Assembly: GCA_035622275.1 (NCBI GenBank) | Contig: DASPVQ010000003.1 | Coordinates: forward strand, 1-48,800 | DNA length: 48,800 nucleotides | Source of the DNA: Thermoplasmata archaeon | GTDB taxonomy: Archaea > Thermoplasmatota > Thermoplasmata > Lutacidiplasmatales > UBA184 | Direction: 5' to 3' | Shown: piece by piece, positions 24,415 to 32,315 of the stretch | Numbering within the stretch: the stretch's first letter is position 1 | How the letters are laid out: every line of letters begins with the position of its first letter | Notes under the pieces: generated by a model | The model's input: only the letters and a program-made list of their open reading frames with translations | Databases searched by the model: none | What the model was told of the DNA's origin: nothing | Made by a program: the position numbers and the translations under genes

Positions 24415-24645
24415 TCACGCGACGCCGGTGAATCGGCGCCGGCGCGCCGCGACGTCCGAGCCGCGGCGCAACCAGGCGAATCGGCGGGGGGTGCGCCCGA
24501 CCTCGTGACGGCGGCAGGCGGCGCACCAGACGACGATCTCCTGGCGGGCCGCGAGCTCGGGGGTGGGGATGTGGTCCGAGGGGGGGTGGGGGCATCGACG
24601 GTCGAGGCAGGCGGGGTCGTTCGGTCCGTCCGGAGCCGGGCGCAT
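24415..24645 (-). CDS. Small Cys/His-rich protein, possible zinc ribbon
   Basis: This is a 76-residue basic protein that I do not recognise. Cys13 and Cys18 with nearby His20 and His25 (CLDRRCPHPPSDH) and a later CAAC pair followed by His (WCAACRRHE) could bind a zinc ion. The C-terminal third is strongly Arg-rich and might contact nucleic acid. Support for it being real is the coding-strand TTTAATA at 24672-24678, about 30 bp before the ATG, giving a leaderless promoter. It converges with the VIT1 gene. It could still be a chance frame. Confidence 0.45.
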   Translation of the reverse strand: MRPAPDGPNDPACLDRRCPHPPSDHIPTPELAARQEIVVWCAACRRHEVGRTPRRFAWLRRGSDVAARRRRFTGVA

Positions 24646-24671
24646 CGCTAAGAACGATGCGCACCCATGTG

Positions 24672-24678
24672 TATTAAA
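24672..24678 (-). promoter_or_regulatory. Putative TATA box of the small Cys/His-rich gene
   Basis: The coding-strand TTTAATA is a clear AT-rich island about 30 bp before the ATG at 24645; it is the best evidence that the small gene is transcribed. Confidence 0.4.
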
Positions 24679-24711
24679 CCTGGCGACGGGAGCCGTCGTC
24701 CGGTCGGGCGC

Positions 24712-24951
24712 CTACGGCGCGAGCGCTCTCAGTTCCTTCTGCACGCGGGCCTGCTTCTCCTTGTCGGTGAGCTCGCGCAGGTGGACCGAGACCGAGATCG
24801 TGCCGTTCAGCTCGAGGCTCTCGCGGATCAGGGGAAGGCGCAGGGACAGATGCTCGAGTCGGATCTCCATCTGACCGTGCCGGTCCGCGATCGCTTCGAC
24901 GAAGTCGAGGAACAGGTTGGAGTCGCCCGAGCGGGCGCCGGCCACCGCCAT
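24712..24951 (-). CDS. Small conserved-looking protein, unknown function
   Basis: The 79-residue protein begins at ATG 24951 (GTG 24963 is an alternative). It is amphipathic with low Arg/Pro bias, unlike chance frames here: NLFLDFVEAIADRHGQMEIR, EHLSLRLPLIRESLELNG, TISVSVHLRELTDKEKQARV. One helix, two strands and a charged C-terminal helix are suggested. No cysteines, signal peptide or membrane helix. It follows the HsdR-N-like gene by 65 bp on the same strand. That gap contains a perfect palindrome at 24974-24987 near where its promoter should be, so it may have its own regulated promoter. I do not recognise the family. Confidence 0.6.
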   Translation of the reverse strand: MAVAGARSGDSNLFLDFVEAIADRHGQMEIRLEHLSLRLPLIRESLELNGTISVSVHLRELTDKEKQARVQKELRALAP

Positions 24952-24973
24952 GCCGACCCCCACGGCGTCCGAG

Positions 24974-24987
24974 GATAGGAACCTATC
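24974..24987. promoter_or_regulatory. 14-bp palindrome ahead of the small gene (possible operator)
   Basis: GATAGG and CCTATC form a perfect inverted repeat separated by two bases. It lies about 23-36 bp upstream of the ATG at 24951, overlapping the expected TATA position, so a dimeric regulator could bind here. Confidence 0.35.
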
Positions 24988-25016
24988 GTCGGCGGGCCGG
25001 CGGCGCGGGCGCCGGC

Positions 25017-25940
25017 TTACTTGCCGAGACCGGCCCGGTGGCGCAGGGCGTGGTAGAAGCCCCCGAAGCTCGTCGCGGTCGGGGTCCTGAGGCCCTGCAG
25101 CCGCAGCTGCTCGCGGACCTCCTTCGCACCCTGGCGGAGGTCGAGGATCTTCGCGGTGTCGTACTTGTACTGGAACGTGCCCGGCGGGCCGCGCGGGAAC
25201 GGCTCCCAGTCCCGCGGGGTCGTCGTCCGCAGCTCGTGGGCCCGCTTGCCCTCCTTGGGCTGGAACGCCGGCAGCGTGAGGTGCTCCTCGGTCAGCCAGA
25301 TCATCGTCGCGTCGCGGATCGCCTGCTCGGTGACGTCGTCGAGCGCGCCCGGCGCGACCTGGCCCTGCACCCACTGGACCATCGCGTCGAACGTCTTCTC
25401 GGCGTTCTCCTCGAGCATCACGAGGACCGCGATGCGGATCGCCGCGCGGCGCAGCTGCTGGATCCCCGTGTCGCTGAGCCGGTAGTCGGCGGTGAGGCCG
25501 AGCATCGCTTCGGAGTTGTCCGCGAGGTCGGACAGCGGCAGCACGAACAACGGACCCGGCGCCTCGTCCTTCGTGATCGACCAGAGGGAGAACTCGCGAC
25601 CGTTCGTGAGCAGGGCGAGCGGCACCTTCGCGTCCCGCGCCTGGCTCGCGAGCTTGCCGAGGTCGCTCACGTTCGCCGTCCGCTCGCGCACGTCGAGGAA
25701 CAGGCGCGGCTGGCCCTCGTTGTTGAACAGCGCGTAGTCGATCGGGCCGTCGCCGCCCGGGACCGGGTAGTCGAGGAACACCTGCTTCTTGTCGTCGGGG
25801 TTCCAACCGAGGGCGACGAGGAACGGATTGACGATCCAGTGACGGATCTGCGCCTCGGTGACGTCCTCGACGTCCCGGAGCACCTCGCCGGCCACCTGGC
25901 TGAAATCGCTCAATCGGCGACTGAGATCCGTCGCTTCCAT
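25017..25940 (-). CDS. Type I restriction HsdR-N-like protein with degenerate active site
   Basis: The 307-residue protein has an N-terminal region (about 25-120) with the layout of the type I restriction HsdR N-terminal nuclease fold. It contains TEAQIRHWIVNPFLVALGW (Glu29), GPIDYALFNNEGQPRLFLDV (Asp68 then Asp83) and LASQARDAKVPLALLTNGRE before FSLW, a typical closing strand. The catalytic E-x-K is replaced by Asp83-Val-Arg85, so nuclease activity is doubtful. The rest is helical (RRAAIRIAVLVMLEENAEKT, VTEQAIRDATMIWLTEEHL) and ends in a segment I do not recognise. No helicase, HsdS or HsdM gene is adjacent, so it is not part of a restriction operon. TTTTTAAT at 25965-25972 lies about 28 bp upstream, indicating its own promoter. 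Confidence 0.68.
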   Translation of the reverse strand: MEATDLSRRLSDFSQVAGEVLRDVEDVTEAQIRHWIVNPFLVALGWNPDDKKQVFLDYPVPGGDGPIDYALFNNEGQPRLFLDVRERTANVSDLGKLASQARDAKVPLALLTNGREFSLWSITKDEAPGPLFVLPLSDLADNSEAMLGLTADYRLSDTGIQQLRRAAIRIAVLVMLEENAEKTFDAMVQWVQGQVAPGALDDVTEQAIRDATMIWLTEEHLTLPAFQPKEGKRAHELRTTTPRDWEPFPRGPPGTFQYKYDTAKILDLRQGAKEVREQLRLQGLRTPTATSFGGFYHALRHRAGLGK

Positions 25941-25964
25941 CGGCGACTACACGAAGCCTCGACC

Positions 25965-25972
25965 ATTAAAAA
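25965..25972 (-). promoter_or_regulatory. Putative TATA box of the HsdR-N-like gene
   Basis: The coding-strand TTTTTAAT, about 28 bp before the ATG at 25940, overlaps the stop codon of the preceding SDR gene. The HsdR-N-like gene is therefore probably transcribed separately from the lipoate operon. Confidence 0.45.
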
Positions 25973-26892
25973 CTGCCGTAGCGCGCGCCACCGGGCCCTC
26001 GGTAGCGGGCCGCCTCCGACTCGAGGAACGGAGCGACGGTCTCGAGCGGACGGTCGAGCCCCGAGTAGGCGGGAACGCCGAGGAGATCGGACAGCAGCCA
26101 TTCGACCTCGTAGGCGTAGAGCCGGCGCGAACCGAGCGCCTCGAGCAGGCGGGCGAGCCGCACGGAGCCGGTGGGACTGAACCGGACGTAGCGCGGCGCC
26201 CGGCCCAGGCTGGCGAAGAGGCGGTCGGTGAGCTCGCGGTAGCGCCAGCGCTCGGGTCCGCCGGCCTCCACCGTGTGCGAGGCGTCCAGCGCGAGCTCGT
26301 GACGCAGGATGCGGGCCACGTCGCGCGCGCTGATCGGGCTCAGGTGGTACCCTCCCTCGCCGAACATCGGGAAACGGTGGTAGCGCGCGATCGTGGCGAG
26401 CATCACGGTGAGGAGCTTGTCCCGCGGGCCGAAGAGCATGGAGGCGCGCACGACCGAGAAGGAGAGGCCGCTGTTCGCGAGCGCGCGGTCCACGGCCCGC
26501 TTCTCGATGAGGTAGGGCAGCCCCCGCTCGAGCGGCTCGGGCGCGGCCGGCACGCTCAGCTGCACCCAGCGACGGACCCCGAGTTCGCGCGAGGCGCGGA
26601 TCAACCGCTCGAGGCCCTCCCGGAGCCGCCGGAATCGGGACCGGGACGCCTGGCGGTACCAGGCGAGGTTCACGACGGCGTCAACGCCGTCCAGGATCGA
26701 CTCCCAGTCGGCGAGCTCGGCGGCGTCCGCCCGGATCCACTCGACGCCCGCCGCGGCTTCGCCCGGGTCGGGGTGCCGGTGCACGGACCGCAGGCGGTGG
26801 TCCCCCCGGAACTCCTCGAGGACCGCCCGGCCGGCGAGCCCGCCGCAACCTCCGACGACGAGCAGCCGCGGGCCGTCGGTCGCCCCCGTCAT
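25966..26892 (-). CDS. NDUFA9-like NAD(P)-binding SDR
   Basis: The 308-residue atypical SDR begins RLLVVGGCGGLAGRAVLEEF, a Gly-rich nucleotide loop. DAVVNLAWYRQ, RRWVQLSVPAAPEPLERGLP, YLIEKRAVDRALANSGLSFS and VVRASMLFGPRDKLLTVML follow. HLSPISARDVARILRHEL and AGGPERWRYRELTDRLFASL are typical of the NDUFA9-like / NmrA-related group that binds NAD(P) and a small or lipid ligand. The YxxxK pair is YLIEK. Its ATG overlaps the lipB stop by four bases (ATGA), so it is translationally coupled at the end of the dehydrogenase-lipoate operon. A role in lipoate or branched-chain metabolism is possible by context only. Confidence 0.8.
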   Translation of the reverse strand: MTGATDGPRLLVVGGCGGLAGRAVLEEFRGDHRLRSVHRHPDPGEAAAGVEWIRADAAELADWESILDGVDAVVNLAWYRQASRSRFRRLREGLERLIRASRELGVRRWVQLSVPAAPEPLERGLPYLIEKRAVDRALANSGLSFSVVRASMLFGPRDKLLTVMLATIARYHRFPMFGEGGYHLSPISARDVARILRHELALDASHTVEAGGPERWRYRELTDRLFASLGRAPRYVRFSPTGSVRLARLLEALGSRRLYAYEVEWLLSDLLGVPAYSGLDRPLETVAPFLESEAARYRGPGGARYGSF

Positions 26893-27554
26893 GCGGGGGC
26901 CAGGCCGGGGCGGTCGGGCGCGGCGACCTCGGCCGCCGGTCCTCCCGGAGCGAAGCGCCCGAGCCAGGCGTCGACGACCGGTCGCTTCGCGCCCGCGAGC
27001 GGCACGGGTCGGCCGATCTCCCGTGCGATGGACGTCATCCGCGCCCCGCTCATCCCGCACGGCTGGAAGCGCTGGAACGGCGCGAGATCGAGATCGACGT
27101 TCAGGGCGAAGCCGTGGAACGTGACCCAGTGATCCACCGCGATCCCGATCGAGGCGATCTTGCGGGCCCCGTCGACCCAGACGCCTCGCTGGCCGGCGAC
27201 GTGGCCCGCCCGGACGCCCCACGTGGCGAGGGCCTCCACCAGGCCGGCCTCGAGCTCCTGCACGAACCGCCGGACGTCCCGGCCCCGGGGCGCCAGGTCG
27301 ACGATCGGGTAGCCGACGAGCTGGCCCGGACCGTGGTAGGTCGCGTGCCCGCCCCGCTCGACCGACACGACGGGTAGGCCGCTCGCCGCTGCGCCGCCGT
27401 CGTCGCCCTGGACCCCGACGGTCACGACCGGTGGGTGCTCGACCAGGATCAGCGTGTCGGGGATCCGCCCGGCGCGTCGCTCGAGCACGAGCGCCCGCAT
27501 ATCGGTGAGCGACGGCCCGTAGTCGCGTCGTCCCCAGTCACGGACCGCGGGCAT
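26889..27554 (-). CDS. lipB: Lipoyl(octanoyl) transferase LipB
   Basis: The 221-residue protein has the full LipB pattern. RGGHATYHGPGQLVGYP (67-83) is the signature loop, Lys132 lies in ARKIASIGIAV and Cys166 in FQPCGM; these are the catalytic Lys/Cys pair. GFALNVDLDLAPF precedes the cysteine as expected. LipB moves octanoyl from acyl carrier protein to the lipoyl-domain lysine, which lipoyl synthase then sulfurates. The gene overlaps the E3 gene by 17 bp, so the lipoylation step is coupled to production of the enzyme that needs it. No lipA is in the window. Length is usual for the family. Confidence 0.93.
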   Translation of the reverse strand: MPAVRDWGRRDYGPSLTDMRALVLERRAGRIPDTLILVEHPPVVTVGVQGDDGGAAASGLPVVSVERGGHATYHGPGQLVGYPIVDLAPRGRDVRRFVQELEAGLVEALATWGVRAGHVAGQRGVWVDGARKIASIGIAVDHWVTFHGFALNVDLDLAPFQRFQPCGMSGARMTSIAREIGRPVPLAGAKRPVVDAWLGRFAPGGPAAEVAAPDRPGLAPA

Positions 27555-28980
27555 CCAACCTCCGCTGCGCCACGTGCATCGGCTCGCCGAGCCAGAGGAG
27601 CGCGGCCTCCCCGAGGGCCTCGCTGAACGTCGGGTGCGGGTGGATCGTCAGCGCGACGTCGCGCACCGTGGCCCCCATCTCCAGCGCGAGCGCGGCTTCC
27701 GAGACGAAGCCGCCCGCGTCCTCGCCCGCCGCTTGGACCCCGAGGAGTCGACCGGTGCCGTCGTCCCCGACGATCTTGAGCCAGCCGCCCGTGGCGTGGC
27801 TCGCGTGGGCCCGGCCCAGCGCGGCGTAGGGAAAGCGGGCGTCGCGCGCGGCCATGCCGTTCGCGGCGGCCTCCGCCTTCGTCCAGCCGACGGTCGCGAG
27901 CTCGGGCGTCGTGAAGACGACGCTGGGCATCGCGCGAAAGTCGAAGCGCGTGGCCCGACCGGCGAACGCCTCGGCGGCGACGATCCCCTCCCGGTAGGAC
28001 TTGTGGGCGAGCATCGGGGGCCGCGCCACGTCCCCCGCCGCGAAGATGTGCGGAACGTTCGTGCGCAGCTGCGCGTCGACCCCGATGAACCCGGTCTTCG
28101 GGTCGGCCGCCACCCCCGCGTCCTCGAGGCCGAGTTCGCGGCTCGCCGGGCGCTTGCCCACCGTGACGAACAGCCGCTCCGCCGTCAGCCGCTCGGTCCC
28201 CTGGGCGCCCTCGACCGTCAGCTCGACCGAGTCCGCGGACCGGGCGAGACCGGTCGCCCTCGTCGCGACCCGCAGGCCCACCCCGAGCCGGCCCAGCGTG
28301 CTCGCCAGCTCGCGCGCGAGCTCCGGGTCGATGCCCGGTAGGATCTGGGGCATCAGCTCGACGATCGTGACCGCGACGCCCACGCGCGCGAGGAACTCGC
28401 CAAGCTCGCAGCCGCTCACGCCGCCGCCGAGGATCAGCATCGAGCGCGGCAGGGAGTCGAGCTCGAGCAGGTCCCAGGCGTTGACGACCTGGCGGCCGTC
28501 CGTCTCGAAGCCCGGTAGGCTCGCGTGGACCGCGCCGGTCGCGATCAGCGCGCCGTCGAAGTCGACGCGCTCGTGGCCGCCGTCCGGCGCCGTGACGTCC
28601 GCGGAGTGGGGTCCGGTGAAGCGGGCCTCGCCGGGGAGCACCGCGACGCCCGCGGCCTTGAGGAGCGTGGCGACGCCCTGTCGCTCCTTCGCCACGACCG
28701 CCTGCTTCCAGCGCATCGTCGCCGCGAGGTCGAAGCGCGCGTCGGGCGCGATGACGCCGACCTCCGGTCCCTCGTTCCGGACCGCGTCGTAGAGGAGGGA
28801 GGCGTGGATGAGGGCCTTGGAAGGGATGCAGCCGCGGTTGAGGCATTCGCCGCCGAGATCGCGCCGCTCCACCAGGACGACCTTCTTTCCGAGCTGACCG
28901 GCGCGGATCGCGCCCATGTAGCCGGCGGGACCGCCGCCCACGACCAGGAGCTCGGCCTTGCGCGCGTAGGTGCCGGCCAC
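27538..28980 (-). CDS. lpdA: Dihydrolipoyl dehydrogenase (E3)
   Basis: The 480-residue protein starts at GTG 28980, directly after GGTAGGGAC and 4 bp past the upstream stop; the longer frame to 29121 overlaps the E1alpha gene. FAD-binding GGGPAGYMGA, redox disulfide Cys46/Cys51 in GGECLNRGCIPSKALIH, the second nucleotide loop LILGGGVSGCELGEFLARVG and the C-terminal HPHPTFSEALGEAA carrying the proton-accepting His are all present. It reoxidises dihydrolipoyl groups on E2 and gives NADH. It is fifth in the operon and overlaps lipB. Complete and apparently functional. Confidence 0.94.
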   Translation of the reverse strand: MAGTYARKAELLVVGGGPAGYMGAIRAGQLGKKVVLVERRDLGGECLNRGCIPSKALIHASLLYDAVRNEGPEVGVIAPDARFDLAATMRWKQAVVAKERQGVATLLKAAGVAVLPGEARFTGPHSADVTAPDGGHERVDFDGALIATGAVHASLPGFETDGRQVVNAWDLLELDSLPRSMLILGGGVSGCELGEFLARVGVAVTIVELMPQILPGIDPELARELASTLGRLGVGLRVATRATGLARSADSVELTVEGAQGTERLTAERLFVTVGKRPASRELGLEDAGVAADPKTGFIGVDAQLRTNVPHIFAAGDVARPPMLAHKSYREGIVAAEAFAGRATRFDFRAMPSVVFTTPELATVGWTKAEAAANGMAARDARFPYAALGRAHASHATGGWLKIVGDDGTGRLLGVQAAGEDAGGFVSEAALALEMGATVRDVALTIHPHPTFSEALGEAALLWLGEPMHVAQRRLDARGP

Positions 28981-28984
28981 GTCC

Positions 28985-30046
28985 CTACCTCCTAGCGGCT
29001 CCCGCCCGATCGGGGGACGCCTCCGCCGCATAGACGTCTTCGGTGAGGGAGGCCGGCGCCGGAGGACCGGTCGCTTCCGCCGCGTCGATCGCCGCCCGGA
29101 TCTCAGCGTCCACTTCCTCACGGACCCGGTCGATGGCGGCGTCGTCGAGCAGCGCGTTCGCGCGCATCCAGTGCTCGAGCCGGGCGACCGGGTCGTGCGC
29201 GGCGGCCCGGGCCGACCAGTCGGCGGGCTGGTAGCGGCTCGGGTCGTCGGAGCTCGAGTGCGGCGTCATCCGGTAGAGCACGAACTCGAGCAGCGTCGGG
29301 CCGGCACCCTCCCGGGCCCGCCGGAGCGCCCCCGCGAGCGCGGCGTACGATGCCACGAAGTCCGTCCCGTCCACACGGCCGCCGCCGAACCCGTACTCGG
29401 CGGCCTTGCCCGCGAGCGTCGGGGCCGCGGTCTGGTGGCTCACGGGCACCGAGATCGCCCATTGGTTGTTCGTGCAGCAGAAGACGACCGGCACCCCGAG
29501 GACGCCCGCGAAGTTCAGCCCCCCGTGGAAGTCGTTCGAGCTCGTGGCGCCGTCGCCGAAGAAGGCGAGCACGGCGCCGGGCGCACGCCCCCGCCGCAGC
29601 GCATAGGCGAGCCCTACGGCCTGGGAGATCTGGGTGCCGATGACCGAGGACATCGACACGTAGTGGACCTCGCGCGCGGTCGGGTGGCAGGGCATGTTGC
29701 GACCGCGACCGGGGTCGGCGTCGTCCGCGAAGAGGTGGTGGGCGTACGCGAGCAGCGGGTGCCCGCGCACGAGCGCCACCAGCTGCTCGCGCAGCCCCGG
29801 GAACACCCAGTCGTCCCGCACGCTCGCGAGGCCGGCGGCGACGTTGACGGCCTCCTGGCCGGTCGCGGCGCCGTAGAAGCCGACCCGTCCCTGGCGCTGG
29901 AGCGCCTGCATGCGTGCGTCGAGCGTCCGGGCGAGCCGCATCCAGCGGTAGGCGAGGTGGAGCGTGTCGACCCAGCCCGGGCCGAGCTCCTGCTCGACCG
30001 CTGGCGGGCCGTACGGCAGCGGCTCGAGTTGCGGAGCGCCGCTCAT
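28985..30046 (-). CDS. 2-oxoacid dehydrogenase E1 alpha subunit, second copy
   Basis: The 353-residue protein is thiamine diphosphate-dependent. GDGATSSNDFHGGLNFAGVL followed by the distal Asn-Asn in CCTNNQWAISVP is the TPP motif. RQGRVGFYGAATGQEAVNVA and SVIGTQISQAVGLAYAL are typical of E1alpha. The loop MTPHSSSDDPSRYQP resembles branched-chain 2-oxoacid dehydrogenases. Its ATG overlaps the E2 stop by four bases. It is clearly related to, but well diverged from, the E1alpha-1 subunit encoded at 32312-33397 (different N-terminal arm, CHPTAREVHYVSMSS in place of NHFGFREFHFVVASS). It may pair with the single E1beta as an alternative partner with other substrate preference; that is inference. 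Confidence 0.9.
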   Translation of the reverse strand: MSGAPQLEPLPYGPPAVEQELGPGWVDTLHLAYRWMRLARTLDARMQALQRQGRVGFYGAATGQEAVNVAAGLASVRDDWVFPGLREQLVALVRGHPLLAYAHHLFADDADPGRGRNMPCHPTAREVHYVSMSSVIGTQISQAVGLAYALRRGRAPGAVLAFFGDGATSSNDFHGGLNFAGVLGVPVVFCCTNNQWAISVPVSHQTAAPTLAGKAAEYGFGGGRVDGTDFVASYAALAGALRRAREGAGPTLLEFVLYRMTPHSSSDDPSRYQPADWSARAAAHDPVARLEHWMRANALLDDAAIDRVREEVDAEIRAAIDAAEATGPPAPASLTEDVYAAEASPDRAGAARR

Positions 30047-31326
30047 CGCATGTCGGCGAACAGCTGGTGCGGATCCTCGAGGCCGGCCCTCACCGTCTGC
30101 AGGAACTCCGCACCGGTGATCCCGTCGAGCACCCGGTGGTCGAGGGTCAGCGACAGGTTCATGAGATCCGCGGGCCCGAGCGATCCGTCCGCGCGGTAGA
30201 TCGGACGCCGGCGGATCTTGTGGACCCCGAGGATCCCCACCTCCGGATAGTTGAGGATCGGCGTCGCGAGCACCCCGCCCAGCGCGCCGAGGCTCGTGAT
30301 CGTGAACGTGCTGCCGGTCAGCTCCGCGCGGGCGAGCTTGCCGGCGCGACCCCGCTCTCCGAGGTCCTGGATCTCCCGGGCCAGCTGGGCGAGGCTCTTC
30401 TGGTCGGCGTTCCGGACCACCGGTACGATCAGACCGTCCGGGGCGGCCGTGGCGATGCCGATGTGGTAGGCCGATCGGACGACCAGCTCGCCCCGCGCAT
30501 CGTCCATCGTCGCGTTCAGGGTCGGATGGGCGCGCAACCCGGCGATCACGGCCTTGACGATGAACGGCAGGTAGCGCAGTTGGACGCCGTCGCGCTCGAT
30601 GTGCTTGGCCATGCGGTCCCGCAGCAGGATCAGCTCGGTGACATCGATCTCCTCGACGTAGGTGAACGGTGCGGGGCGATGGCTCGCTTCCGTCATGTGC
30701 TCGGAGATCGCGCGACGCATCCCTCGGATCGGGATGCGCTGCGCCACGTCGGGCAGGTCTGCGGGCATCGGGGTCGCGGGCGGCGCGGGCGATGCGGACG
30801 GCGGCGGAGTCGCAGCGAGCGCGGTAGGCACAGGACCGGCCGCCGCAACACCGGTGGCGCCGGCGAGGTCTGCCTCGACGATCCGTCCGCCCGGTCCGCT
30901 GCCCCGGATCTGGGAGAGATCGATCCCCCGCTCGAGCGCGAGGCGGCGCAGGTACGGCGAGGCCGCCACAGAGGTCCCTGCCGTGGCGGCTGCGGCGGTG
31001 GTGGCGGGGGTGGGGGCCCTCGCGCCGGCGGCGACCGCGTGCGCCGGGCTCGGCCCTGCCGCCGGGCTGGCGCGGGGGGACGCCCCGGGCGCCTCCTCGA
31101 TCGTGACGAGCAACCCGCCGACCTTCACCTTCTCGCCGACCTGGGCGTGGAGCCGGGCGATGCGACCGGCGCGCGGCGAGGGGATCTCGACGTTCGCCTT
31201 GTCCGTGAGCACGCTGACGAGCGGCGCGTCCTCCGCGATCGAGTCGCCCTCCTTCACGAACCACTGGACGACCTCGCCCTCGGCGACCCCCTCGCCGATG
31301 TCGGGGAGGCGGAACTCGAACGCCAC
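30043..31326 (-). CDS. 2-oxoacid dehydrogenase E2 (lipoyl acyltransferase)
   Basis: The protein has 427 residues from GTG 31326, which has GGGAG in front. Residues 1-80 are one lipoyl domain (FEFRLPDIGEGVAEGEVVQW, lipoyl Lys43 in LTDKANVEIPS). An Ala/Pro/Thr-rich linker follows, then the peripheral-subunit-binding domain (SPYLRRLALERGIDLSQIRG, GPGGRIVEADL). A second flexible linker leads to the catalytic domain with IPIRGMRRAISEHMTEAS and the active-site LTLDHRVLDGITGAEFL. The architecture equals a short E2 with a single lipoyl domain, as in branched-chain complexes. It forms the core holding E1 and E3. The start lies 11 bp after the E1beta stop, and the end overlaps E1alpha-2. Confidence 0.94.
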   Translation of the reverse strand: MAFEFRLPDIGEGVAEGEVVQWFVKEGDSIAEDAPLVSVLTDKANVEIPSPRAGRIARLHAQVGEKVKVGGLLVTIEEAPGASPRASPAAGPSPAHAVAAGARAPTPATTAAAATAGTSVAASPYLRRLALERGIDLSQIRGSGPGGRIVEADLAGATGVAAAGPVPTALAATPPPSASPAPPATPMPADLPDVAQRIPIRGMRRAISEHMTEASHRPAPFTYVEEIDVTELILLRDRMAKHIERDGVQLRYLPFIVKAVIAGLRAHPTLNATMDDARGELVVRSAYHIGIATAAPDGLIVPVVRNADQKSLAQLAREIQDLGERGRAGKLARAELTGSTFTITSLGALGGVLATPILNYPEVGILGVHKIRRRPIYRADGSLGPADLMNLSLTLDHRVLDGITGAEFLQTVRAGLEDPHQLFADMR

Positions 31327-31337
31327 GTTCGCTCCCG

Positions 31338-32315
31338 TCAGCCGGCCCGCACCGCGGTGCGCGCAGCGTGGGCGATCGTCTCCGGGTTGGGCAGGTACAG
31401 CTGCTCGAGCGCGTAGGGGAAGGGCGTATCGTAACCCGTGACGCGCGTGGGCGGCGCCTTCAGCGAGTAGAACGCCTTCTCCGCGACGAGCGCGGCGATC
31501 TCGCCGCCGACCCCGCAGAAGCGCGCGGCCTCGTGCACGACGACGAGGCGTCCGGTCTTCTCGACGGACGCGACGAGGGCCGCCTCGTCGAGCGGCACGA
31601 GCGTGCGCGGGTCGATCACCTCGGCCCGGATCCCCTCCTGGGCGAGCGCCTCCGCCGCCTCCAGCGTCGGCGGCACCATCGCGCCGTAGGCCACGAGCGT
31701 GACGTCCGAGCCCTCGCGGACCAGGCGCGCGCGGCCGAACGGCACCCGGTGGTCGCCGTCCGGCACCTCCCCCGTCACCGACCGGTAGATCCGCTTGGGC
31801 TCGAGGAAGATCACCGGGTCCTCGTCGTGGACGGCGCTCAGCAACAGCCCCTTCGCGTCGGCCGGCGTCGACGGTATCGCGACCTTGAGGCCGGCGGTGT
31901 GGCAGAAGTAGGCCTCCGTGCTCTGCGAGTGGTAGAGGCCGCCCTTGATCCCGCCGCCGTACGGCGCGCGGATCACGACGTGGCAGGGGAACTGCCCGCC
32001 CGACCGGTACCGGAACTTCGCGAGCTCGCTGACGATCTGGTCGAAGGCCGGATAGATGAAGTCCAGGAACTGGATCTCGGCGATCGGCTTGAGGCCGTAG
32101 AGCGCCATGCCGATCGCGGCGCCCACGATCCCGGTCTCCGACAGCGGCGTGTCGATGACCCGCTCCTCGCCGAACTCCTTCACGAGCCCCTCGGTCGCGC
32201 GGAACACGCCGCCGTTCACCCCCACGTCCTCGCCGAGCAGCAGGACGTCCGGGTCGGTGCGCATCGCCTCCTGAAGGCCCCGGTTGACGGCCTGGACCAG
32301 CGTGAGCTCGCTCAT
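31338..32315 (-). CDS. 2-oxoacid dehydrogenase E1 beta subunit
   Basis: The 325-residue protein has the standard E1beta layout: LTLVQAVNRGLQEAMRTDPD, LLLGEDVGVNGGVFRATEGL, DTPLSETGIVGAAIGMALYG, EIQFLDFIYPAFDQIVSELA, RAPYGGGIKGGLYHSQSTEA (with the conserved His) and VIDPRTLVPLDEAALVASVE. GLKPIAEIQF and YHSQSTEAYF fit both pyruvate and branched-chain enzymes. It works as an alpha2beta2 unit with E1alpha. It is the only E1beta here though two E1alpha genes exist. The start overlaps the E1alpha-1 stop by four bases. Cytoplasmic. Confidence 0.94.
   Translation of the reverse strand: MSELTLVQAVNRGLQEAMRTDPDVLLLGEDVGVNGGVFRATEGLVKEFGEERVIDTPLSETGIVGAAIGMALYGLKPIAEIQFLDFIYPAFDQIVSELAKFRYRSGGQFPCHVVIRAPYGGGIKGGLYHSQSTEAYFCHTAGLKVAIPSTPADAKGLLLSAVHDEDPVIFLEPKRIYRSVTGEVPDGDHRVPFGRARLVREGSDVTLVAYGAMVPPTLEAAEALAQEGIRAEVIDPRTLVPLDEAALVASVEKTGRLVVVHEAARFCGVGGEIAALVAEKAFYSLKAPPTRVTGYDTPFPYALEQLYLPNPETIAHAARTAVRAG

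Noticed and set aside
25017-25940. Type I restriction-modification system
   Set aside because: Only an HsdR-N-like domain with a degenerate active site is present; no helicase, HsdM or HsdS gene lies nearby.
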